Source of the DNA: Russula earlei
Taxonomy: Eukaryota; Basidiomycota; Agaricomycetes; Russulales; Russulaceae
Assembly (NCBI GenBank): GCA_025769875.1
Contig: JAGFNK010001028.1
Span: 1 to 16,239, forward strand
Length of the DNA stretch: 16,239 nt
Direction of reading: 5' to 3'
The position numbers were made by a program, and so were the translations under genes. Positions within the stretch are counted from its first letter, which is position 1, and each line of letters begins with the position of its first letter. Below, one piece after another: positions 1 through 8,770 of the stretch. Below the pieces are notes generated by a model. It saw only the letters and a program-made list of their open reading frames with translations, was not told where the DNA came from and did not search any database.

Positions 1-1300
1 AGTGTGTAAACGCGTCCAGATGTGCACATAGAGGAGGCTTCCAATATAACACTGATATTGCCTAGTCTTCATATAGGCGTTGCTTCTCCGGAGTGCTTGA
101 TCAACTGCGTTTCCGCGTCGGAACGGAGCGGAATGTGAAAGCGGAGCGGAAGTCCGTCATCCCGAGGTGAGACCTCCGAGATTACAGGAGCGGGTGGATC
201 CGCCATCCCTGAAGCGATCTGAGATGTACCTTGATTGGATCGATGTCTGTGTTAGCTGAGCGATCGCGTGAAAACGCGGATCCCGAGGTATGACGCGATC
301 TCGCCTAGATCTGTCAACTCGTAGCGCGTAGACAAAGATAGATGTGTGAGGTGGTATGCCCTCTCAGAGGTGGGCGTGGAAACTGTGAGAGTCGCCTAAG
401 ATAGTAACGGTCATCGACACAGAGGATAATGATGCAATGATAAAATGATAATGCGATCCCCCCGCGTCTTGGCGATGACATATGCCCGCATGAGAATGCG
501 TGCAAGTGAACGCAAGCCACTAAGGACTCCATGAGAGCATAAATCCCATGTATGATAGGTCTGTGTAAGACCAGATAAGTGCTTTCGGTGTGATGAAACC
601 TTGCAGTTGCTCCAAATGAATCTAATCTTCATCACCCAGTGAGCCGAAAAGGGACACCGACTGACTGTCTTCGGATCTCCCAATCCTATAGTGTGATCAA
701 TGCTAATAAAGAGTCGCTAAGACTCGACCTGGCTACTGGTGAGAAGGTTTCATCAACTGTAAATGCCTTCAATTGGGTGAACCCCTAGTGCAGTCAAAGA
801 GCATGTGCAAAATCTCTTAATGGATTTGCGTGCTTAACACACCCATGCTGATAAGATCAATAAGATCATTGAGATCCCAGGTACCAGTTTACGCAAGGCA
901 CGCTGATCACATATGGATATGTGAACTTGCCACTCATGGGCAGATTCCATAAAGGGGGCCTTCCCATATGTAGGCCTATTGATCTACTTCCGCTGTAGCC
1001 GAGCCGTATGCGACAAGCGCCCTCTCGGATCTGCAGTGCGCAGTCCCTCCGAGATATTTCGGACGCGGACGCGAGCAAGACCCAGAATGTCTAAGATGAG
1101 AGTGGACGCGGGGAACAGATGGAGTGTCCCGAACGGTGCCGAGTGAGTTTGCATGATGTACAGGCTGTGTGCAGTGAGGTGGAATGAGGGGATCTGGCTG
1201 TGTGATGTGGGGTAAGGTGAAGTGAGTGTGGTGTGTAGGGAGTCTAATGGGGTTTCCGGAGATGCGCAATCAACCGGTTTGTGTGAATTTGGCATTGAGT
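1..1300 (-). pseudogene. Copia linker and reverse transcriptase remnant
   Basis: From 1300 to 980 the minus strand is rich in Pro, Ser, Thr and His, like the variable linker between copia integrase and RT. At about 632-480 it reads WVMKIRFIW, then GLTQTYHTWDL and SLARILMRAYVIAK, matching the start of the copia RVT_2 domain (cKWVfkiK..., KGFTQ..GiDY.ETFsPV...tSIR). At 60-1 one clean frame reads YIGSLLYVHIWTR, the characteristic block at the RT to RNase H junction. The YVDD catalytic box should lie between 300 and 60 but is not visible. The distance from the first to the last anchor is shorter than usual, so part of RT has probably been deleted. Confidence 0.7.
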
Positions 1301-1301
1301 A

Positions 1302-2290
1302 TCACCGATCCTGTAAGGACCAAGAATTGTGCAGGCAGAGCAGTGTTAGTAACATGTCCCCTGAGTAGCAGTATGTCTGCGCTTGTCGCACGAAGATAAG
1401 ATTATGACGGTCAGGCGTGTGCAGATACGCCCTACATCTGAAGACGTGGAATGATGAAGCTGGATGAAGTGTGCACCCACTGAGAAATGCGTGATGGAGT
1501 CCGATTGTAGATATGGATGGCAGCATTAGTATTTAGCTCCAGGACCCGAGAGTGAGACCAGCGCCGTGCAACTGTGAGCGCGTGTTGTCTCCAAGGGTCT
1601 CAGTCCATCTTTCGGCTCCTCCGTTCTCCTGTGGTAAATCTGGCATTGTTAATCTGTGTGATTCCTCGCTGATCCAAGACTGATCTGAGTGCGCGTTGCC
1701 CAATAGCTAGCGCCTCAAATTGATCTCACATGTAGCAGATCGGCTAAGGTACTGTAGATAATTTGTAGCTGAGGATCCAATTGCTAAGGGGCAGCCGAGA
1801 AAAGAAGTTGCGTTCGCTAGCCGAGCTTGCTAGCTGAGTGCATACCCCGGACAAGATGACTGATCATGATCCGTAGCGCTAAGCGAGATCCAAGTACCAG
1901 AATCACTGTAGTAGATTAACGCGCGGTGGAAACATATGTTCCATGCGCTGATGCAAGATGTGGAATGAAAAGGGCACTTCTGTGCGCGTGTAGAGCTGGA
2001 GTTATGAAATGAATATGATGAACAGTATATTGTGCTCCAGATTTGCGCGATCTTCCAATCTTTTGATGTGTAAATTTGAACACCCCTCTTGAGTGTATGT
2101 GATGCATCCCTCGTTCCAAAGTAGCGCGTGCACTGAGTAGTCATCGTGCATCGGCCTTCGATACATGTATGATGTCTATGAGGGTTAATAGAATATCTCC
2201 AACTCCTTCCGGCTGGCAGGACAGGATACCAATCCAGTCCAGATCTGTCTGATGACTGCAAGACCTCCCAGAGTAACGCATGGAGGCCGG
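1302..2290 (-). pseudogene. Copia protease end and integrase remnant
   Basis: Most of this stretch is too decayed to align by eye. The clear anchor is at about 1451-1425, where the minus strand reads FHVFRCRAY followed by LHTPDRHNL. This corresponds to the conserved block at the end of the copia integrase core (hVFGCRAYvHiPkdkR...L), followed by a YSGDM segment in the place of the usual FIGY. A possible zinc-finger/core region lies between 2120 and 1530 but I cannot pick out the catalytic DDE residues. Open stretches in other frames here, including a 155-residue one at 1830-2297, are fragments of this decayed region and not separate genes. Confidence 0.6.
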
Positions 2291-2550
2291 AGCACAATAA
2301 ATGAAGTCGGGAGTCCGGAACGGACTAATGTAATGGGTAGCTCCGTGGTCGATCAAGATCTAGCCGCCGCGTAAAGGGAAACCCAAATCTCATCTTCATC
2401 GGATGTCCGACACCTCGGTGATAGTGCAGTAGTGCCCACTATGTATGCGCTGACGTTCCTGTCAGTGCCTGTCACTTTGTCTTTCGTCACCTTCTCCCTT
2501 CTCTTCCGATAGTCCGGAGTGTGTGCCCAAGTTTGTTGCAATAATAGCAT
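2290..2550 (-). pseudogene. Copia gag zinc knuckle and protease remnant
   Basis: At 2549-2508 the minus strand encodes CYYCNKLGHT followed by LRTI: C-x2-C-x4-H of a CCHC knuckle whose last Cys has been lost. The overlapping frame continues DYRKRREK, as expected just after a knuckle (DC changed to DY). Downstream come TTALS, then DEDEIWV, then a DHGATHYISPFRT-like segment near 2356-2310. Copia elements have exactly this series: knuckle, acidic stretch, then the DSGAT protease active site followed by H-x-(S/T). Here the active-site Ser is His (DHGAT), so protease activity would be lost. Confidence 0.65.
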
Positions 2551-2595
2551 TGTGTTTCGGACGTAGCGTTGTCTATCTTTACCGGAATGTCTGTA

Positions 2596-3230
2596 TTAAG
2601 TGAGGGTGGAGAGGCCGGCCCGACGACCGGGGAAAGGTCCATCGGAGCACCGGTGGCTAGAATTGTTTGACGCGACAGCCGAGTAAGCGTCGGATAATGC
2701 TTTAGTGAATATGAAAGTGATAAGGAGATTCGATATGAGTATGTCGTCGTTTAGGAGAGTGATTCTTGCATCGTTTAATTGTTGCAATTGCGGGAACGCC
2801 AGGATGTATGTCAGTCTAGGAATGTGCCTGTGAGGGCTACGAATGAATATGAATGCTGACATTTGATCCAACGCCGCCTGTATGCGCGTTTGAGTTCCTC
2901 CACTTGAGCTTGCGAGTAAACAATTTGATGTCATTTTTTACTGCCAATGTGACCTTTCTGAACGTATATTTCAAGAGCGCGTGCATCTAAGGGAGATCTC
3001 CCCCAGCAGTCCCAAGTGGTATTGCTGGAGAGACTATCATCTGTGATGTGCGACACGCGATAACTATTCATGATTGTGGGGTAATGGCCAGTAAGCGAGA
3101 TGACCAAGTGAGTGATCGAGATTTTGGGAGGGAACGTAAACATGGTGCGAGGGTGCCATGAGTAAATGTTAGGTAAACGTGGATTGCCAATCCGGGCTAA
3201 TGGAGCGGTTGTTGCCGGATTAATGAAGAT
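2596..3230 (-). pseudogene. Copia gag remnant
   Basis: The minus-strand frames around 3143-2931 and 2934-2596 read like a copia Gag (UBN2/DUF4219-type capsid). The first contains a TTWDCW...DARALEIYVQK-like stretch, matching the N-terminal tryptophan and charged helix region. The second contains QLNDARITLLNDDILISNLL and SDAYSAVAS, matching the later capsid helices. The frame shifts near 2932 and no single ORF covers the gene. The start codon is not identifiable. The assignment is by remembered family pattern; a profile search on the three minus frames would settle it. Confidence 0.65.
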
Positions 3231-3401
3231 AAATCAGTACCCCTGACCGTGATAGCGCGCGCGTCAATCCTTCGGCTCCAGGGACTGAGGGAGTAGGGTG
3301 TCGTCTGATTAACAGAGGCTCTTGAATAAGGGAGATGTATATCGAGGAAAAATGATGAGCTTGTGTGTTGATCTTCGCCTTTGGAATTTAGACACAGGTC
3401 A

Positions 3402-3412
3402 GGGCCCATACC
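3402..3412 (-). other. PBS-like site of the copia element
   Basis: Directly after the LTR end the minus strand reads GGTATGGGCCC. Copia-type elements often prime from the anticodon stem-loop half of initiator tRNA-Met, for which the expected PBS is close to GGTTATGAGCCC. The site here matches with one missing T and one A-to-G difference. Sequence and position are seen directly; use of that tRNA is inferred. Confidence 0.5.
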
Positions 3413-3745
3413 TGTTGAAGCAGATGGGCGCAGGTTATGATAAGAGCGATAAGATCCTTAAGATCTATCAAAGATATTTCAGTATTGTGTAAGACAAGAC
3501 TATAAATCAGTAATACCTATCAAAGATATCTACAACGCATGATTAGATGCGATAGATAAGATAGGAAACAGTAAGTACTCACTTCAGTATTGTGTAAGAC
3601 AAGACTGAAGCGATCTAGCTAATTGAGTGCCTCTTAAATACGCGAAAGCGTCTCTAAGCAAAGTAATCATAACTACCAACTTGTATCATAAAGGATCAGT
3701 CGTTAGTAGCTACCGATTGTCATCAATTAACTTATCATTGTAACA
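3413..3745 (-). repeat. Putative 5' LTR of the copia element (333 bp)
   Basis: On the minus strand this block begins TGTTACAATG and ends CTTCAACA, so it has the TG...CA ends of an LTR. A TATA-like TATTTAAG lies in the element's sense orientation (plus coordinates 3633-3640). A PBS-like sequence follows immediately at 3402-3412 and then copia gag. The second LTR is outside the window, so the boundaries rest on the terminal dinucleotides, the PBS and the TATA position only. An internal direct repeat is described separately. Confidence 0.6.
3478..3606. repeat. Direct repeats inside the copia LTR
   Basis: A 24-bp sequence starting TTCAGTATTGTG occurs at 3478-3501 and again at 3583-3606, 105 bp apart, by eye without mismatch. 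A second shorter repeat, CTATCAAAGATAT, occurs at 3465-3477 and 3517-3529. In LTR orientation both lie downstream of the TATA-like box at 3640-3633, so they would be in the transcribed R/U5 part. Confidence 0.85.
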
Positions 3746-3884
3746 TACGCAGGCTGCAGCATCTGAGCTGAGCCGGTCCGGGCTGATCCGACGCAGTGAA
3801 CGACGCGCGTGAGCCAGGAGCAGCCCTGGTCCGTGGGAGCCGACGCGTTAACTGCGACTGGGCTGTGATTACATCAGACTGCCC
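3746..3884. other. Spacer between copia LTR and LTR-A fragment
   Basis: A GC-richer 139-bp stretch with no ORF and no similarity by eye to either neighbour. If the LTR-A fragment were full length its missing 3' part (about 145 bp in the other copy) would fall here, but the bases do not align with it. It may be host DNA or decayed internal sequence of the LTR-A element. Confidence 0.4.
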
Positions 3885-4717
3885 AAAGCAGTGGTAATCT
3901 CAACATCACGCAGGGAAGAGGCCAGGATAGTCACAAGGGGACGGTCCTTAAAGGAGTATCCCAGGGATGGAGAGTGCCGTAAACAAATGGACAGTCTGAG
4001 GACTGTCTGCTACTTTATTGAGCACTTATATACTACAAGAGAACTGCTAAATAGGGAACAAGTCATAACCTTGTTATCAAGCACAGTAGAGTGATGAGTA
4101 AGAAGTCAGAGGAAGTTTACTGAGCATGCTCAGTCATGCTCAGTAAGCTGCTGAGTAAGAAGCTTCTCTTGATGAGTAAGAGCTTCCATTGTCCACGTGT
4201 TCACTACTTTAGTGCACGTGCAAGCACCTGATTCCTTTCCTGTTAGTTAGTTTAGGGCCGGTCATTTGAGGACTTTGTAGTTTGGTTAGGGAATAGTGTT
4301 ATCTTATAAGGCCCTTATATAGTTCTATTAGGGTCCCTAGAGTCGACCCTAATACTTCTATTAAGGTCCTTAGTGTTGCCTTATAGTTCGTTCTATAGTT
4401 ATTAGAGTTGGTCTAATAACGCATTGTAGGGCCTTTGATACTAGGTTAGTGCCTATTGTAGAGCTCCTAGGGTCGTTCCAAAGGGTCCTTAGGAAGGCCC
4501 TAATACTGTCTTTTGTTGCTAGAAGGGTTGTCTTTAAGTGAGGCTTGCTGTATGTCGATTGTGCCAAGAATTGCTCGCGCAACAATGCGCGCGCGATATT
4601 GTGGACACCTCTACTCACCCCTTTTGCTTGTGTGAACAGGGTGACACCATAGAGGCTGGGTTTCCTCCTTTAAGGAAGGGTCCTTCAAGGGCCCGCTCTG
4701 GAGAATGGTTCATGACA
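3885..4717 (-). repeat. Truncated LTR of family A (left copy)
   Basis: This is the inverted counterpart of the complete solo LTR at 9524-10484, collinear over about 815 bp from near 3905 to 4717 with scattered substitutions. In LTR orientation (minus) it starts exactly with TGTCATGAACC at 4717. It lacks the last 145 or so bases, where similarity fades between 3905 and 3885. A TATA box (plus CTTATATA, 4025-4032) and the conserved hairpin (3990-4007) are present. The intact terminus touches the gypsy integrase gene at 4718, where that gene stops short, so the LTR most likely arrived as an insertion into integrase (adjacent bases GTTGG at 4718-4722) and then lost its other side. A 3' LTR of Gypsy-1 itself is less likely. 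Confidence 0.75.
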
Positions 4718-5699
4718 GTTGGTGGTGGTGACAGAAGATTCTCAAATACTGTTCTAGTTCCTGGTTGACTCTCTCTGTTTCCCCATCTGATTGGGGGTGG
4801 TATGCCATGCTAAGGGAGGACTTAACATTTAGTTTCCTCCATAGTTCTTGGGTAACTTTTGCTGCGAACTGGGGACCTTGGTTGGAGATGATTTGAGTTG
4901 GCAACCCTACTCATCTCCACACGTTGTTTATGATTAGGGAGGCAGTATCTTCTGCGTTGATGGTCTTGTGACATGGGGAGATGATGGCAGCTTTGCTAAA
5001 GCGGTCCACCACTACTAGTAGGCTGTCATACCCTTGAGAGAGGGGTAGGTCGACAATGAAGTCCATAGTGATGCTGTCCCATATCTTGCCTGCAGGGGTG
5101 ATAGGGACTAGGGGTACGGTCGTTGTTGGGTGATTCTTTGTGCTTTGACATATCGCACAACCATCTACATAGCTTTTGACAAATGTTAACATTCCTGGCC
5201 ACCAATAGTTATGGCTTATTAGCTCGTAGGTCTTCCATTGACCTGGGTGGCCAGTGGCTAAGGAATCGTGGTGTACTTTGAGGACCATACACCTTAGTGC
5301 ATCCGACCTTGGGACATAGACTTTTCCTTTGAAGAGAATCAGTCCATCTTCTAAGTTCAAGTCCTGCAAGCCTTTTGTAAGGCGATGGGGGCCATTTTTC
5401 AGGATGGTTTCTAAGGCCCCTTTGACCTCCAGGTCATATTCTTTGTTGGAACGTAGTTGTTTTCTTAGTTCAAAGTCTCCTATGGGTTCCGTTGTGGATG
5501 ATCGGGTTGCTCTAATTTTAAAAAATTGTTGGTCCAGCAGGACCTTTGCATCATTTTCATGCATCCCCTCTTTATAGTCTGGCCGCCTGGACAGACCGTC
5601 GGCTTTGTTCTGGGTTCCTGGGTGGTGTATAATTTGGAAATTGAATGCGCTAAGCAGCAAAGCCCACCAAGCTTGTTGTCAAGTGAGTTTCTGCTTCGT
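4718..5699 (-). pseudogene. Gypsy-1 integrase, C-terminally truncated
   Basis: Integrase inserts the element cDNA into the genome. On the minus strand a retroviral-type zinc finger region (HHDS, GHPG, then CAIC at 5160-5149) is followed by the rve core: first catalytic Asp in ITMDF at 5061-5063, second acidic position at 4881-4883, catalytic Glu in DGETERVN at 4773-4775. The second position is Asn (ISNQGPQF), not Asp, so the core is inactive. A TGA interrupts it at 4911-4913 (VWR*VGLP, probably former CGA). The protein ends abruptly after RIFCHHHQ at the LTR-A junction, so the end of the core and the C-terminal domain, including any chromodomain, are absent. The upstream part is preceded by the usual IIHHPGTQNKADGLSR tether sequence at the end of RNase H. 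Confidence 0.9.
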
Positions 5700-6555
5700 C
5701 ATGAAGTATGTGAGGTTGTTGTGGTCTGTCCACAACTCCACAGGGTGTTTAGCACCTTCTAAGTAATGTCGGAAATGCCAAAGCAAGGAAACTATAGCCA
5801 GAAGCTCTTTGTCGTAGATCATATAGTTTCTCTGAGTGGGGTCTAATGATTTGGAGAAGTACACCACTGGGTGGTACCAGTTTAGTTCATCTGGTTGTTC
5901 TAAAATGGAGCCGACTGCAAAGTCTGTTGAGTAAGCGACCTATTAGCACCCTTATGTCCACGGGACTCAAAGGGAACTGCAGAGGAGAAATTGAGACTAA
6001 GGTATACTACTGCTCCTCTGCCTGTAATATTGACCTGACTAAGCCATAAATCGATCCAAATAATGGAAATACTATCTGGAGCATTGTGCTGACACCCCAG
6101 AGTGATATCTACAGTGCATCAGTAATAAATCACAATGACAAAGTCGCTCGCATCACAGATCAAGCAGAATGGTCGTGAATGGTCAGGGAGCGCTAAGACA
6201 GGTGCTTTCGTAAATGCTTCAATAAGGATGCGGAAGGCTTTTTCCTCCTCAGACCCCCAATGAAAGGGGTGGTCCTTCTTGGTTAGGTTGAACAATGGTC
6301 GGGCCAGATGGGAATATTGGTGTATGAAACGTCTGTAGAAGTTACAAAAGCCTAAGAAGGCTTGCACTTCGGTGATATTGCTAGGAGTTGGCCACTGTGT
6401 GATGCCTACAAGTTTATCTGAGTCCATTGATATGCGTCCTTGAGAAATGTGTATGCCAAGATAGCTGATGGATGTTTGACAGAAAGCGCACTTTTCCGGC
6501 TTCAGGTATAAGTCATGTTCATGTAGGATTTTAAGGACTTTATGTGTCCATTGAT
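5679..6555 (-). pseudogene. Gypsy-1 RT thumb/connection and RNase H, split by LTR-C
   Basis: RNase H degrades the RNA strand during reverse transcription. After the RT core the frame shifts by one base near 6556. It continues with KPEKCAF, the LGFCNFYRRFI block and CDASDF (6146 upwards). The inserted 216-bp LTR-C (5925-6140) then splits the gene exactly after the first RNase H Asp region. Downstream the same frame resumes with AVGSILEQ, YDKELLAI and ELWTDHNNL. The Asp, Glu and Asp catalytic positions are all visible. A TGA at 5679-5681 (KLT*QQAWW) breaks the end; the usual residue there is Arg, consistent with CGA to TGA. Confidence 0.9.
5925..6140. repeat. Solo LTR-C (216 bp) with AAGTC duplication
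   Basis: A foreign 216-bp block begins TGTTGAG and ends ATGACA (TG...CA) and is flanked by direct repeats AAGTC at 5920-5924 and 6141-6145. Removing it with one repeat restores the RNase H frame across DASDFAVGS. No coding or TATA signal shows its orientation, and no second copy is in the window, so the family is unknown. Confidence 0.85.
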
Positions 6556-7506
6556 CTAGTCATGAATGGTGTTTGCAAGGATTAGTATATCGTCTAGATA
6601 TACCACAACGTGTCCTGTTGTGATCAGCAGTGCTAAGATATTGTTCATGAATCGTTGGAACGTGGCTGGTGCATTACAAAGGCCGAAGGTCATAAGAAGT
6701 GGTTCAAAAAGGCCTAAGGGTGTCTTAAAGGCTGTGAGGTGTTTATCACCTTCTCGAAGGCAGATGTTGTTATATCCCCATCGTACGTCAAACTTTGTGA
6801 AGAATTGTGCCCCTTGTAGTTTGTCAATAAGGTCTGGGATTAATGGCAGGGGGTAGGCATCTTTGATAGTGGTGGCATTGAGTCCTCGGTAGTCTTGTAC
6901 TGGGCATAGGGCACCTCCTTTCTTTTCCACAAAGAAGAATGGGCTAGCTATTGGTGCTTTGGAAGGGCGGATAGTCCCCCATTTGAGGTGTTTGTCTAGA
7001 TACTCTTTCAAGGCCACTAATTCCTTTGGAGTGAGCCTATAGATGCCACAGTCCTTATGCAAGGCTTCTGGTTTGAGGTTGATGGTGTGATCCCATGGTG
7101 CATGAGCAGGGAGACATTGGGAGGCTTGTTCGTCAAATACACTTTGCCAGATCTTAAATTCAGTTGGGATTAGCTTCTTGAGGGGTTGTGTTGGCTGATT
7201 GTTCTTTGCCAACTTGGTAGATGTTGTACTCTTTGCCTGGATTCATAACGGGTGACGCTGGAAGGCATTATGAATGTGTTGGTCGACAAGGGGTTCTTCC
7301 TTGTCTGAAGTGTCTCAAAATATTAATGCTGCTATATGTTTGAATGATGGTTCTTCATCTTCTGGGACCGTGAGGGCTTTTATCGATCCTCCGCGTGTAC
7401 TGTGGGTCGATGGGACTGTTATGGAGGGTTGTGTCATGACACACATCACTGGGCAGTTTTGTAAAGTGATAGTGTCATTGGTCCAATTGATATCTGGGTT
7501 ATGGTG
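6556..7506 (-). pseudogene. Gypsy-1 reverse transcriptase core
   Basis: RT copies element RNA into cDNA. The open stretch 7212-6556 contains, in order, the fingers (WGTIRPSKAPIASPFFF, VEKKGG), VQDYRGLNATT, AYPLPLI, FTKFDVRWGYNNI with the first catalytic Asp, FKTPLGLFEP, FGLCNAPATFQRFMN, and YLDDIL with the catalytic pair at 6594-6589. All three catalytic Asp are intact. The stop at 6556-6558 is due to a one-base frameshift, since the expected continuation (DQWTHKVLK) follows in the next frame. Between 7506 and 7213 lies the PR-RT linker, with in-frame stops including TGA at 7507-7509. Confidence 0.92.
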
Positions 7507-7746
7507 TCATAGCCAGTCAGTACCCAGGATAATATCATGGTCTCCTATGTTGGTAACAAGGAATTCTGCTTGTTCATCATGTGTACCTCCCATCACTTTG
7601 ATTCGTAGCCATTGGATGGTGCTATATCTGATTAATCCGTTGGTGTTGGTGGTGCCATCTACATTCTGTGCTGGTAGGGGCCTTTGTAAGCTGCGAAGGT
7701 GGAGATTATGTTGGTTCACAAATTGCTCATGGATGATCATTCCTTC

Positions 7747-8574
7747 TGTCAAGACACGTACTGCTGATCACTAAGGACTCAGGAGCAGGTGGGCAAAAGT
7801 CAGAACAGATGATACGTGGCAAAGGCAGCATTGAACAGGAGGACAAGCCAAACGACGAGGAGGTACCAGATAGGGACTGGTAGATGTTGCAAGAGGCAGA
7901 GGCAAAGACTGGAGGCCAGTGCAGCGAAGGGGCTTTAGACAAGGCGGTCATTGAAGAGTACCTTGGAGGCAAGGGGAATCTTTAAACTGAGCGGTTGCAG
8001 GGGAGTACCCAGAGGATGAGAGTATCACAAATGGACAGTCTGACGACTGCCATACTTCATTGGGGCTTATATACAGTGTACAGGGTCAATTACAAAGAAC
8101 TGGGACTATTCTAGACTCTTTGGTACCATCCAATAGGACTACAGAGGCATAAACTTGCTTGTGTCAAGTTTCAGGCTTACTGAGCGCATTACTGATCATT
8201 GTGGAGCGATGACATCATTATGATGTCACTGTGGAGCGCTTAGTGAGTTTATGAGGTCACTGTGGAGTCGCTCAGTCAGCCATGATGTCATTGGAGCCTT
8301 GATGATGTCAGATGGGTTATGCAACAGTTCCTAAGAGTTTGTGCCACTGTTTCGGGTTCCTGGTGGCTGGGTGACCATGTGGCTGCCACGCGATGATTAC
8401 CCGATTAGGAAACGGGTGCCTGGTCTTGTTATAGTGCCTTTGCAATAGCGATATCTTGCACTGCGGGAGGGATAGCCCAGAAAATGGAAAGGAGTTGGTA
8501 ATGCAAACAAAGAGAGGTCTCTTTTGAGTGAAATAGGACTATCTTTGGCCAGGACTTGGCCTTGGTTTGTAACA
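7747..8574 (-). repeat. Solo LTR-B (828 bp) with CCTTC duplication, in protease gene
   Basis: On plus it reads TGTCAAGACAC ... TTTGTAACA and is flanked by CCTTC at 7742-7746 and 8575-8579. It is the inverted, near-identical counterpart of the 5' LTR of Gypsy-2 (12856-13683), with the same length of 828 bp. The TATA box (plus CTTATATA, 8066-8073) gives minus orientation. Solo LTRs arise by recombination between the two LTRs of a full element, so a complete LTR-B element once sat in the protease gene. Confidence 0.95.
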
Positions 8575-8758
8575 CCTTCTGCCCCACTGTCTATGAGGGC
8601 ACTTGCACCGATTTCCTTGCCACTGAGTTTCCCCACAAGTGTTACTTTCAAGGCTATGGAAGGGGATCTTATATTCTTTGTAAAGACTTTGGGGTAATTG
8701 ATTTGTATGGGTATAGTGGCAATCTGTACCATATTCCTTAGTGGTGCACTAAGGGGTT

Positions 8759-8770
8759 CTATCAAAAATC
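8759..8770 (-). promoter_or_regulatory. Candidate -1 frameshift site at gag/pol junction
   Basis: The gag frame ends GAT TTT TGA TAG: five T residues (plus A run 8764-8768) directly before two consecutive stops. The protease frame is -1 relative to gag and reads through the same bases as GFLIEP. The pol frame is closed upstream by a TAA near 8806, so the switch has to occur between about 8806 and 8759. It is not a classic X-XXY-YYZ heptamer, so slippage on the T run is inferred. Confidence 0.5.

Larger units (their letters stand above)
1..3745 (-). mobile_element. Decayed Ty1/copia retrotransposon, 5' LTR to RT, 3' end off window
   Basis: Reading the minus strand from 3745 down, the order is 5' LTR (3413-3745), PBS-like site (3402-3412), gag (about 3230-2596), zinc knuckle (about 2549-2500), protease-like segment (about 2400-2290), integrase C-terminal part (about 1451-1380), linker (about 1300-980), reverse transcriptase (about 683-320), and the end of RT at 60-1. 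This is the Ty1/copia order, with integrase before RT. The frame changes many times and no long open frame remains, so it is an old pseudoelement. The 3' LTR must lie beyond the left edge. Its outer 5' flank begins with TACGC at 3746-3750, the predicted target duplication. Confidence 0.8.

Noticed and set aside
976..1295. Two overlapping open frames of about 100 residues on the minus strand
   Set aside because: Low-complexity Pro/Ser/Thr/His sequence in different frames of the same DNA; best explained as the copia integrase-RT linker.
1830..2297. 155-residue minus-strand open frame
   Set aside because: No family resemblance. It falls inside the decayed copia element between the protease and integrase anchors and overlaps other open frames that fit copia better.
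7274..7774. Plus-strand 166-residue ORF
   Set aside because: Antisense to the protease C-terminus and PR-RT linker, and it runs into LTR-B.
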